A stretch of DNA of 10,382 nucleotides from positions 1 to 10,382 of the forward strand of contig WFTN01000287.1 of the NCBI GenBank assembly GCA_015485455.1, read 5' to 3'. Positions 1 through 6,332 of the stretch are shown in pieces. The position numbers and the translations under genes were made by a program. Numbering within the stretch: the first letter of the stretch is position 1; every line of letters starts with the position of its first letter. The notes under the pieces are model-generated. The model was not told where the DNA came from. It did no database searches and saw only the letters and a program-made list of their open reading frames with translations. The DNA comes from Planctomycetota bacterium. Its GTDB lineage: Bacteria; Planctomycetota; GCA-002687715; DRQF01.

Positions 1-277
1 CGTCCGTGAAAAACGACTCGGCGGTCTCTTATCCTTCTATCGTTGCGCTACCTGAAACCACTTTCGTCGACGCAATTCTGGACCGTCTTGCGCCCGAGGT
101 CCATCCAAAATAGGAACGTTGACGAGTTCCGTGCCAGTCACCGAAGCCTTGTCGGCGCAAGCCGAAAAGCCGAGTCGGCCTATCTCCGTCCGCTGACGTT
201 CGCCTGGCAGCAGATTGACGTCGGCTGACTTTTTGCACGCTACAGTCACCATCTCCTCTGACTTGGAAAGAGGCAAG
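1..277. other. Stretch with no supported gene
   Basis: This lies downstream of the MauE-like gene. Two minus-strand frames stay open through most of it (the longest 37-342, running into the end of the MauE-like gene), and so does a plus-strand frame. None has a well-spaced ribosome binding site, a signal peptide or a recognisable motif. I see no clear terminator. A weak 5-base stem on the minus strand (TCGGC, loop TTGC, GCCGA) has no T run after it. Confidence 0.4.
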
Positions 278-655
278 CTATTTTCGTCGAAGCGCAAGAG
301 ACCCCAAGATATTGATGCACGCGAGCGCTCCCAACGAGCCACACAAAACGAGGCGTTCGGCGCTATCTATGTCCACCAATGGGCCGAAGCATCCACACGG
401 CTCTTGCCAGAACAAAACGGTCCACAAGATGCCGCCAATGGAGAACAGCAAGAGCGTCAGTGACCCGAACAAGACCAATCCGCGAGCCAAAGCAACGATG
501 ACGACAAACTCGAGAATGAGCGAATACAATTGAAGCCTCGAATGCGATTGGAATATCGAGCCATCAACGATGGCAAGGATCTTACCGCAGAATGCAAATA
601 GCAAAATGAGGATGGCGACAATCGTGGCTGGTGTTTTACGCTTATTCGGCTGCAA
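278..655 (-). CDS. MauE/DoxX-like four-helix membrane protein with CGCFG motif
   Basis: The product has 125 residues. Helices are predicted near 11-31, 41-62, 64-84 and 103-122. Residues 87-91 are CGCFG, placed just after helix 3. A cysteine pair in this setting is typical of the small MauE-like family of redox-associated membrane proteins, which by family knowledge support disulfide formation or electron transfer for exported proteins. No mau gene is visible here, so methylamine metabolism is not implied. The start is a TTG that overlaps the end of the 547-residue gene by 14 bases and has GAGGTG upstream, so the two are translationally coupled. A role in oxidising cysteines of the 547-residue protein, or of a cysteine-rich peptide like the remnant at 2340-2549, is inference. 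An unrelated membrane protein remains possible. Confidence 0.75.
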   Translation of the reverse strand: MQPNKRKTPATIVAILILLFAFCGKILAIVDGSIFQSHSRLQLYSLILEFVVIVALARGLVLFGSLTLLLFSIGGILWTVLFWQEPCGCFGPLVDIDSAERLVLCGSLGALACINILGSLALRRK

Positions 656-2285
656 GGAGTTTCACCTCGATAGCCTGAACGTTATTCGCGTCAGGAACAT
701 CATTGACTTCGACAGTCTCAAGGAAAGGAAAGAACCCGTCGGCCCGAACTTTGATCTCGACAAGACCCACGGGGAGCCAGCGCTCCCTTTCTCTACTCGA
801 GGTCCAGACCCCGGCTTCCCAGAGCCCTCCTTGTCTTAGGCCATAGCTCGCAAGGCCAAACGGATAAGATAGGTCGTGGACGAACCGGAAGACAACCCGG
901 CGAAGCTCCACGGGAACCTTGAACTCACGTTCAGCGCGTTCGTTTTCTTTGACCCGGACCCCAAGAGGCTGGTACCTAAGGTTCTTCAAACATCCATTTC
1001 CTCGTACCCTGTAGCTGCCAACCGGCAAGACACAATCTCGGCCGAACGGGAATGGGATTTCAACCTTGTTGCCCTGCTTCCAAGTATACTGCAAATATAG
1101 ACAGTTTGATCTTAGCTCCTTTCCGCTTGGCATGGTAACCTTCAGGTTGGCTACTCCAAATCGGGGGTCCGAAATTGAGGCTGCGTCGAGAGTGCTTAAG
1201 GTCATCTGGCTCGGTGGCACCAAGGGTAGAGTAATTTCTCCGGTTCCGCCATCGCTCAGCAAGAAGTCGACTTTGCACGACGGCCTGTCATTTTGCGAAC
1301 GTTCTCTTTGTAACCACACCATGACCGTGGCCCCGCTATGCTTCACCTTAAGAAGCTCTTTTGCGCCCATGAGCTCTGGCAGATGGGTGGACGAAGACGG
1401 ATAGACGACGAATCCTGTCACGGAAGGGTCTGTTGCCAAGATAGTGGAATTCCTCGTCGCTGGTGCCTTGATAGCTGCCCCAAGAATCGGTGCCATCTCC
1501 AAGACATGGGACACTCCAGGGACCAAGATCGCGGGATTTCTACCGTGATTCACACATACAAAATCTTGGGAAGACACTTTATAGCAATACGCGCCTTCAG
1601 GAACCCCGTCAATGAAACACTCACCATGTTCATCAGTCAATCCGGAAAAGATCGGCCTTTTTCCGATTGGATAGCGCAAATCTCCTGTCAAGTCGGAACC
1701 TTCAAACTCTCCACTATCCATGGTGAACTGAGACAAGTAGATTCTGACACCGGCAACCGGGAAACCGCGCAAGTCTCGGGCTTCAATTCTTGTGGGTCGA
1801 GCCTTCTTCAGAACCACATCCCATGGACCAAGTCCACGAAACGAAACGGTACGACTCAGAAATCCTTTTGCATGGACAGCAACCATGAATCCCCTTTCGA
1901 GATCGATTCGAGGAAGCTTCAAATCGACCGTTGCTCGACCTGACGAATCAGTGAGAACACTGCCGTCTCCGGGGACGCGCTTAACGACTCTCGCCTTCGG
2001 ATCCGGGAACATAACGAGGGCCCCCGGAACTGAATTCCCCCAATCGTCCACAATTCGAATTTCACCCGTGAGAGCTTCTTGCAAGGGAGCCGAAGGGGCA
2101 AGAGCCGTTCTGGCTGGCACTCTAGCTGGAATCTCTGCAATCTCTGCTTCAAAAGGTGCTTGAAGGGCGTCCCCCCTCAGGCTCTCGGGCTCCCCCTCCT
2201 GCCCAAGAAAGCGGATGAGCACCCATCCTCCAAAACAAAGCCCAATGACGATCGAAAATATTCGGCCTGCTTGCTTCCAATCCAT
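642..2285 (-). CDS. Membrane-anchored outer protein with two carboxypeptidase-regulatory-like domains
   Basis: The product has 547 residues and a strong ribosome binding site. One membrane helix lies at about 9-27 (IFSIVIGLCFGGWVLIRFL) after a basic N-terminus, giving N-in, C-out topology. A Pro/Ala/Glu-rich linker (about 30-70) follows. Domain one (about 73-160) shows LTGEIRIVDDWGNSVPGALV and TDSSGRATVDL. Domain two (about 164-265) shows RGFPVAGVRIYL and TDEHGECFIDGVPEGAYCY. Both fit the carboxypeptidase-regulatory-like beta-sandwich pattern. The rest is predicted beta-rich and unassigned. Seven cysteines lie outside the membrane, so disulfides are possible, which fits the redox-type protein encoded next. 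It overlaps that gene by 14 bases. No enzyme motif is seen; a structural or binding role is the likeliest reading. Confidence 0.82.
   Translation of the reverse strand: MDWKQAGRIFSIVIGLCFGGWVLIRFLGQEGEPESLRGDALQAPFEAEIAEIPARVPARTALAPSAPLQEALTGEIRIVDDWGNSVPGALVMFPDPKARVVKRVPGDGSVLTDSSGRATVDLKLPRIDLERGFMVAVHAKGFLSRTVSFRGLGPWDVVLKKARPTRIEARDLRGFPVAGVRIYLSQFTMDSGEFEGSDLTGDLRYPIGKRPIFSGLTDEHGECFIDGVPEGAYCYKVSSQDFVCVNHGRNPAILVPGVSHVLEMAPILGAAIKAPATRNSTILATDPSVTGFVVYPSSSTHLPELMGAKELLKVKHSGATVMVWLQRERSQNDRPSCKVDFLLSDGGTGEITLPLVPPSQMTLSTLDAASISDPRFGVANLKVTMPSGKELRSNCLYLQYTWKQGNKVEIPFPFGRDCVLPVGSYRVRGNGCLKNLRYQPLGVRVKENERAEREFKVPVELRRVVFRFVHDLSYPFGLASYGLRQGGLWEAGVWTSSRERERWLPVGLVEIKVRADGFFPFLETVEVNDVPDANNVQAIEVKLLAAE
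663..668 (-). promoter_or_regulatory. Ribosome binding site for the TTG-start MauE-like protein
   Basis: GAGGTG lies 7 bases before the TTG at 655. An in-frame TGA three codons upstream rules out an earlier start, so this site decides the gene start. Confidence 0.55.
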
Positions 2286-2292
2286 TTAAGAT

Positions 2293-2300
2293 CCTCCCCC
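2293..2300 (-). promoter_or_regulatory. Ribosome binding site for the 547-residue protein
   Basis: GGGGGAGG ends 7 bases before the ATG at 2285, a strong and well-spaced match that fixes this start. Confidence 0.7.
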
Positions 2301-2339
2301 TCGACGAAATCGCGATCACCATTCACTACGATAGACACG

Positions 2340-2549
2340 TTATGAACAATAGCAACTGATCTGCCACACAGTTCCGGCAGGTTCTTTTCCAATGCACGAT
2401 GTCAGACAAGATTGAGAATCACAATTGATAACTATAGCAGTGCCAACGACTTTCGCGCTCCCAGCACAAGGAAGGTCTTGCCCACATGGGCATGAGGCCG
2501 TTCCCTTGTCAAAAACGACTGCGAAGCAATCTTGGAAGTTCTTAAAACT
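2340..2549 (-). pseudogene. Start-less cysteine-rich reading frame, probable remnant of a small exported protein
   Basis: A 69-codon frame runs from just after a TAG (2550-2552) to a TAA (2340-2342). It has no ATG, GTG or TTG near its 5' end, so a start-based gene call would miss it. The translation has nine cysteines, at positions 8, 20, 22, 28, 43, 48, 52, 66 and 68, including CPCG, and it ends ISCYCS. Nine cysteines in 69 residues with no stop is unlike chance translation and suggests a disulfide-rich secreted peptide. The 5' part with the signal peptide seems lost, perhaps in the event that put the permease relic 75 bases upstream. It ends 54 bases before the 547-residue gene. Alternatives are a frameshifted gene, a non-standard start, or chance. 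I cannot assign a family. Confidence 0.5.
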
Positions 2550-2614
2550 CTAAGTTGTTGGCAATTGGAAAAATTCGGCATCATGCAGGGTACGCCAAAC
2601 TGGGCAACGCGCGC

Positions 2615-2714
2615 TACGCCCGCACTAGCGGTTGGCTTGCCAAAGGATGCGGAGCTCATCGGTTTCTAAGTTGTAGCTGGCCAGTTTGTCTTTGTTCCCC
2701 AGGAGCAGGGTGCA
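2615..2714 (-). repeat. 100-base direct repeat, copy A
   Basis: This copy matches 6233-6332 at 96 of 100 positions in the same orientation, ending 10 bases past the stop. It lies in the gap between the 855- and 547-residue genes, about 3.6 kb from copy B. It holds the dyad TTGGCTTGCCAA at 2632-2643. Just outside its high-coordinate end is the perfect palindrome TTGGCGCCAA (2721-2730). Flanking sequence is unrelated to that of copy B. Confidence 0.93.
2625..2714 (-). pseudogene. Relic of an ABC permease gene, 3' end only
   Basis: The frame encodes the last 29 residues of a permease, ending DELRILWQANR and stopping at the same TAG as the intact second permease. The four differences from that gene are CTA/CTG, CTT/CTC, TGG/GGG and CTC/CTG in codon terms. 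Three are synonymous and one changes Trp to Gly. This pattern suggests that the sequences diverged while still under selection. The frame stays open 17 more codons upstream (to 2765) before a TGA, but that part does not clearly match the permease. No start or membrane region remains, so it cannot work as a transporter subunit. Confidence 0.8.
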
Positions 2715-2769
2715 ATAGCATTGGCGCCAAGCGTACGTTTCATTGCTCGAAATGGCGAAGCTGCTTCAC

Positions 2770-2789
2770 GACTAGGCGAATACCTAGTC
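2770..2789 (-). other. Hairpin straddling the stop codon of the 855-residue gene
   Basis: GACTAGG and CCTAGTC form a perfect 7-base stem with a 6-base loop; the left arm contains the TAG stop. No T run follows, so intrinsic termination is doubtful. Confidence 0.45.
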
Positions 2790-5351
2790 AAAGTCGAGTG
2801 CGACTGTCTTGTTGCTCAGATCAACTGAAGCACGCAGTTGATAGCTCCCCTTCGAGCCCCTCCCCGTAGAAATAGTCGCCGCAAGTCTTCGAGGAAAAAG
2901 AAGTCCTAACTTCGTCTGCTCGGGGACTATCTTCGGTCTGATACGTTTTGCTTGATGGTCTCGATCTTGAAAGACAGCCAAAATCGAGCCTCGATTCTCC
3001 GCCAACCACTGAGAAACGGCCGCACTCGTGGCAATGTCATAGTCGCCAGCCTCAGCACAATTGAATGCCTCGTCTTCCGGAGCAAAGTAGTAAGTCAAAC
3101 CATGGTTCACACGAATCACGACCATGTCGTCTGTGGATAGTTCCAAGCGAGCGGATTCAACTTCGCCTGGCTCTATCTTTAGGGAGAGTTCTTTTACCAA
3201 GTTCGCGGAGCTACAAACCGAAATGCCGACTTTTTGCGCCGCGCCAAGAAATTGAAAAGTCTTCAGCTCCTTTGGATCATCCAATGCTATCCGATCCGGG
3301 ATGCTACTTGACAAACCTTCCCAAACAACGACCCATTCTCTGTCAACCAAGATGCGAATCTTCCCAACGACATTTGCTTTGGGAACCGTCAGATCAAAAG
3401 TCTCTCTGCTTCTGGCAGCAAAGTCGTCGTAAATCTTGACCGATCGCCAATAACAATCGACTCGGTCAAACTGGGTGCGCCCAGCGATCTGAATCGTGTG
3501 ACGATAGTAGTGTGGGACTTCCAGTTCGGCCACATGGTTGCGTTTAAATTGCGCGCCTACGCCGAATTCGGTTCCGAACTTGTTGCGCAAGCTGATGGAG
3601 AACCACGCGTCACGCGTCTTCGGTGAGAACTCGAATTCACTGTCCGCAACTCGAGACGTCTGTATTGACATAATTCGACCACTCGCTGGAACGATCGTGG
3701 CACTTGTAATATCTGAAGAATTGGGCCCCAAAAGTCGGCCTCGCAACTTCATGCTCTTAGTCAACTCGCATGGCTTCAAGATCATGTCTGAGGCAACTGT
3801 AAATCTCGCCTCATAGTCTAAGAACTTAGGCGAACGGACGAGCATGCGGTATGAATAGGCACCAAGTAACAATCGAAAGTGCCCAGAGGCAGAGCAACGA
3901 ACAGTAAGGTCTTTGTAGGTGTGCAGCTTGTTGATCTGAGAACGTTGATCTGCTAGGCCAACTTCGGCATAGGGAACGGGATTACCGTTTTCATCGAGAA
4001 CTTCCCCAGATACAGAATAGATCCTGCCAAGGTCGATCGTACGCTCTTCTTGTTGCTCAACCGGGATATAGTTGCGACCGATCCTCAGTCCGAATTCGAC
4101 TCCATCGATCTCGTCGGAAAGCGGCAGAATGATGGAAGAATCAAATTCTTCGGACCGGAAAGACGCAATCTCAACCCGGACTGAGTTGGGAGACCTGATA
4201 GAGGCCACGAGGCTCCAACTCCCATGAACAGTGTCAATATTGGCTCGTTGGAGGATCTTCCATTCGATTTCTTTGAACGACTGGAATCGAAGCTCAATCA
4301 ACTCACTTTGTGCGAAATTACTTTGAAATTCTTCAATCAGACTAGGCGTATCAATTGGCAACGCGGCGACAACTCTGTCCAATTCGTTACGAAGCGTAAA
4401 GGTCGCGCCAAAAACTCCTGGCACCCCTGTCAAAGTTGCCTTGCCATTGGTAACTGGGGCTCGCCACAAGCTGGACTTCAGGTCTCCAATCGTCAATTCG
4501 AGTGTTCCACTCCTCGCCGGCTCTCCGTCTAAAATGATCTTGAATCGGGACTTCAGATCTTGACGTAGAAATAGAATGTGGGCCGTCTTGCCAGGAGGAA
4601 TCCAAGAACTGTAGGACCCTTGAGCTGACTCGACTCTTAGGAAAGTTGACGAATCGCGATTGCGAGAAACGACCAGTTTTCCTCCAAGAACAGGAACATC
4701 TCGAATGTCCGTGTTCTTGGCGAAGGAGGCTTCCAACCCTTGCCCTCTCCAACTTCCCTTACTGCGACGCAGCTGAATTCCGCGGTCCGCGCCATCGAAG
4801 CAATCCAGAATAGTCAGTTTGGCGAGACCAGAGAATAAATCACCAGTTGGTCCAAGAATTGTCAGGCTGAGGGGCGACTTCGTAAGCGACGGAAACTCAA
4901 TTCTGTATTCTCGCTGATCAGCCTGCAGATTGAAGTCTACAGTCTGAACGTCTCCCGAATCCAATCTCGTCGCAACAATGGTCAGCTTCTCGTGAGACGC
5001 TATGACTCTAAAAAAACCACGCCCCAGTTGTTTGACAGGAACAGCGATTGAATCTTGAGGGCATTGAGCAAAGAGTTGAGAAGGCAACAGAGCACCATCG
5101 GCATTCGAGACTCTCACCACAATATCGAAAACCTGAACACGAGTGGCGATTGTCGGATTACGAGCAGAGGCTCCTGCAGTTCGTGACACAACACCGTCGT
5201 TGTGCTCTATATTCGATGAGTCGATGGCCCTGGCCCCATTCCCCAATTCTAACTCGACATCTGGTCCTTGCGTGAATTGCCAGAACAGCGCCAACATGAT
5301 GGCCATAGCCAACATTGCAAGGCAGAACGATTGGATCGAAATATTCTTCAT
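2784..5351 (-). CDS. Membrane-anchored outer protein with carboxypeptidase-regulatory-like domain
   Basis: The product has 855 residues. It opens with a hydrophobic segment (about 8-26, SFCLAMLAMAIMLALFWQF), either a signal anchor or an uncleaved signal peptide, so the rest lies outside the cytoplasm. The body is predicted all-beta. Residues about 446-519 form a recognisable carboxypeptidase-regulatory-like domain: VSGEVLDENGNPVPYAEVGL, then SASGHFRLLLGAYSYRMLV. A weaker repeat may follow at about 530-615 (LRGRLLGPNS). There are no catalytic motifs and I cannot name a function for the first 440 residues. Such domains usually serve as structural or binding modules. The ATG at 5351 lacks a clear ribosome binding site and is preceded by a strong hairpin; it is kept because it begins the membrane segment. 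Probably co-transcribed with the secreted protein before it. Confidence 0.8.
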   Translation of the reverse strand: MKNISIQSFCLAMLAMAIMLALFWQFTQGPDVELELGNGARAIDSSNIEHNDGVVSRTAGASARNPTIATRVQVFDIVVRVSNADGALLPSQLFAQCPQDSIAVPVKQLGRGFFRVIASHEKLTIVATRLDSGDVQTVDFNLQADQREYRIEFPSLTKSPLSLTILGPTGDLFSGLAKLTILDCFDGADRGIQLRRSKGSWRGQGLEASFAKNTDIRDVPVLGGKLVVSRNRDSSTFLRVESAQGSYSSWIPPGKTAHILFLRQDLKSRFKIILDGEPARSGTLELTIGDLKSSLWRAPVTNGKATLTGVPGVFGATFTLRNELDRVVAALPIDTPSLIEEFQSNFAQSELIELRFQSFKEIEWKILQRANIDTVHGSWSLVASIRSPNSVRVEIASFRSEEFDSSIILPLSDEIDGVEFGLRIGRNYIPVEQQEERTIDLGRIYSVSGEVLDENGNPVPYAEVGLADQRSQINKLHTYKDLTVRCSASGHFRLLLGAYSYRMLVRSPKFLDYEARFTVASDMILKPCELTKSMKLRGRLLGPNSSDITSATIVPASGRIMSIQTSRVADSEFEFSPKTRDAWFSISLRNKFGTEFGVGAQFKRNHVAELEVPHYYRHTIQIAGRTQFDRVDCYWRSVKIYDDFAARSRETFDLTVPKANVVGKIRILVDREWVVVWEGLSSSIPDRIALDDPKELKTFQFLGAAQKVGISVCSSANLVKELSLKIEPGEVESARLELSTDDMVVIRVNHGLTYYFAPEDEAFNCAEAGDYDIATSAAVSQWLAENRGSILAVFQDRDHQAKRIRPKIVPEQTKLGLLFPRRLAATISTGRGSKGSYQLRASVDLSNKTVALDFD

Positions 5352-5364
5352 AGTGTTCTTGGAG

Positions 5365-5389
5365 GTGAAGGGCCTTTTCGGCCCTTCAC
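5365..5389 (-). other. Strong RNA hairpin just before the 855-residue gene
   Basis: On the minus strand GTGAAGGGCC and GGCCCTTCAC form a perfect 10-base stem around a five-base GAAAA loop. It ends 13 bases before the ATG at 5351 and lies in the 67-base gap after the secreted-protein gene. No run of T follows on the minus strand, so it is not a standard terminator there. On the plus strand a T run comes about 10 bases after the stem, also not standard. A processing, stability or translation-control element is more likely. Confidence 0.7.
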
Positions 5390-5418
5390 TCTGTCATGAA
5401 TTTTTTCTTATAGAGTGC

Positions 5419-5955
5419 CTATCGGTCCCATGAAGAGTCTTTGATATCAAAACTCGTCACGTCTGCCCCAATCATGCCACCAGTCATGCCGCCGCTCCCA
5501 AACAAGTTGTTGGCGCCGGGGGAACCAGAGTCTTTGAAACCAACGACAAGACTGTCGAACCATTGATCGTGCCAACCTGAACCACAGTACATGGCTCCAA
5601 ATGGCAATTCAGCCCTCTCCTTTGCCGGATTGTACGTAAAATCGGCTTTCACAAAATTAGTAATTCCGATTTCAATTCCCGAACCAATTTGGTCATCGCC
5701 GGAGAAAGAATCGTAGTCCCACATGTACAAAGGGTTGCTAAGATTGACAGTAAGTATCGTCGTCATTGCGGGCAAAGCGCACAATGCTTCATAGGAAGCG
5801 TGATCCATTCCAAGGAACATTGTCGGTTGCACCTTGGCAACGTTTCCTGACCCAATTGAAATAATCCGAGGTTGAACAATAATCACTTGGTTTGATTGGC
5901 CAGTTTGACCATAGGCCGCGACACCGAACATGAAGATCATGATATACTTGAGCAC
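5419..5955 (-). CDS. Small secreted protein of unknown function
   Basis: The product has 178 residues, starting at a GTG with a well-placed ribosome binding site. Residues 1-16 (LKYIMIFMFGVAAYG) form a short signal peptide with likely cleavage before QTGQSNQ. The mature part is acidic to neutral and rich in Gly, Ser, Asp and Asn. It has two cysteines (ALCALPAM near 59 and MYCGSGW near 129) that could form a disulfide, and a Gly/Met run (GSGGMTGGMIGAD) near the C-terminus. I do not recognise a family. It is followed after 67 bases by the 855-residue gene, so the two are probably co-transcribed. Its position between the exporter and anchored outer proteins makes it a candidate partner or cargo, but nothing in the sequence proves that. 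No processing or sorting signal was seen at the C-terminus. Confidence 0.75.
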   Translation of the reverse strand: MLKYIMIFMFGVAAYGQTGQSNQVIIVQPRIISIGSGNVAKVQPTMFLGMDHASYEALCALPAMTTILTVNLSNPLYMWDYDSFSGDDQIGSGIEIGITNFVKADFTYNPAKERAELPFGAMYCGSGWHDQWFDSLVVGFKDSGSPGANNLFGSGGMTGGMIGADVTSFDIKDSSWDR

Positions 5956-5964
5956 GTTGAATTT

Positions 5965-5970
5965 CTCCTT
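5965..5970 (-). promoter_or_regulatory. Ribosome binding site for the GTG-start secreted protein
   Basis: AAGGAG lies 9 bases before the GTG at 5955. It selects that GTG over the internal ATG codons, which would remove most of the signal peptide. Confidence 0.65.
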
Positions 5971-6117
5971 CTACTTTTCGCATGACAATTGCCGTCACTG
6001 TGAACACCATCAATGCGGATCAATTCCGCACTCAGACGCCCAAGAAATCCGGCAAGCCTATTTTTGGTTTGGTTGATGGACGCCCTTGCCCACCTCTTCA
6101 TCCAATGAGCAGCTTGC

Positions 6118-6137
6118 AAGAGGAGTCAAGAGGAGTC
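6118..6137. repeat. Perfect 10-base tandem repeat in the leader
   Basis: AAGAGGAGTC occurs twice head to tail. On the transcribed minus strand, CCTCTT from either copy could pair with AAGAGG (the complement of CCTCTT at 6093-6098), giving two alternative short hairpins. It may instead be a protein-binding site or chance. Nothing else notable is seen between 5971 and 6232 apart from the candidate -10 box and a weak 6-base AT-rich stem at 6169-6185. Confidence 0.4.
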
Positions 6138-6151
6138 TTAGAATATTTTCG

Positions 6152-6157
6152 ATTATA
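6152..6157 (-). promoter_or_regulatory. Possible -10 box before the small secreted-protein gene
   Basis: A perfect TATAAT lies in the gap between the permease operon and the gene starting at 5955. I see no good -35 box at 16-18 bases, so the call is weak. If real, it gives a leader of about 190 bases and makes the next two genes a separate transcription unit. Confidence 0.3.
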
Positions 6158-6232
6158 CGGCCGTGGCAAGTTTTCCCGAAAAACTAGTTGCTCCAGGCGT
6201 GTCCGATTCCTTCGCCCAAAGTTGCAGCGGGG

Positions 6233-6332
6233 TACGCCCGCACTAGCGGTTGGCTTGCCAAAGGATGCGGAGCTCATCGGTTTCTAAGTTGTAGCTGGCG
6301 AGTTTGTCTTTGTTCCACAGAAGTAGGGTGCA
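6233..6332 (-). repeat. 100-base direct repeat, copy B (3' end of the second permease gene)
   Basis: This copy covers the last 29 codons and stop of the intact permease gene plus 10 bases downstream. It matches 2615-2714 at 96 of 100 positions in the same orientation. The 67 positions at the low-coordinate end are identical; all four differences lie in the remaining 33. It contains the dyad TTGGCTTGCCAA at 6250-6261. Similarity stops abruptly on both sides. Confidence 0.93.

Noticed and set aside
37..342. 101-codon minus-strand frame overlapping the end of the MauE-like gene
   Set aside because: It overlaps that gene by 65 bases, its internal ATG at 252 abuts GAGGAG with no spacing, a second minus-strand frame is equally open, and no motif or signal peptide is seen.
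2177..2392. 71-codon minus-strand frame with a TTG start
   Set aside because: It overlaps both the cysteine-rich frame and the start of the 547-residue gene out of frame, and has no ribosome binding site of note.
2431..2439. Extended -10 box TGCTATAGT on the minus strand, with a TTGACA at 2507-2512
   Set aside because: Both lie inside the cysteine-rich frame and are too far apart to act together; no fitting -35 box stands before the TATAGT.
2553..2624. Read-through of TAG linking the permease relic and the cysteine-rich frame, which share a reading frame
   Set aside because: Two TAG codons intervene, the sequence between them is not protein-like, and read-through of the same TAG in the intact permease gives an unrelated tail.
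2432..2659. 75-codon minus-strand frame
   Set aside because: It runs across the permease relic in another frame and overlaps the cysteine-rich frame, whose composition is far more protein-like.
5365..5410. Hairpin read as an intrinsic terminator
   Set aside because: No T run on the minus strand, and on the plus strand the T run begins about 10 bases after the stem with no plus-strand gene to end.
5982..6287. 101-codon plus-strand frame
   Set aside because: It runs antisense into the permease end, has no ribosome binding site, and its composition is not protein-like.
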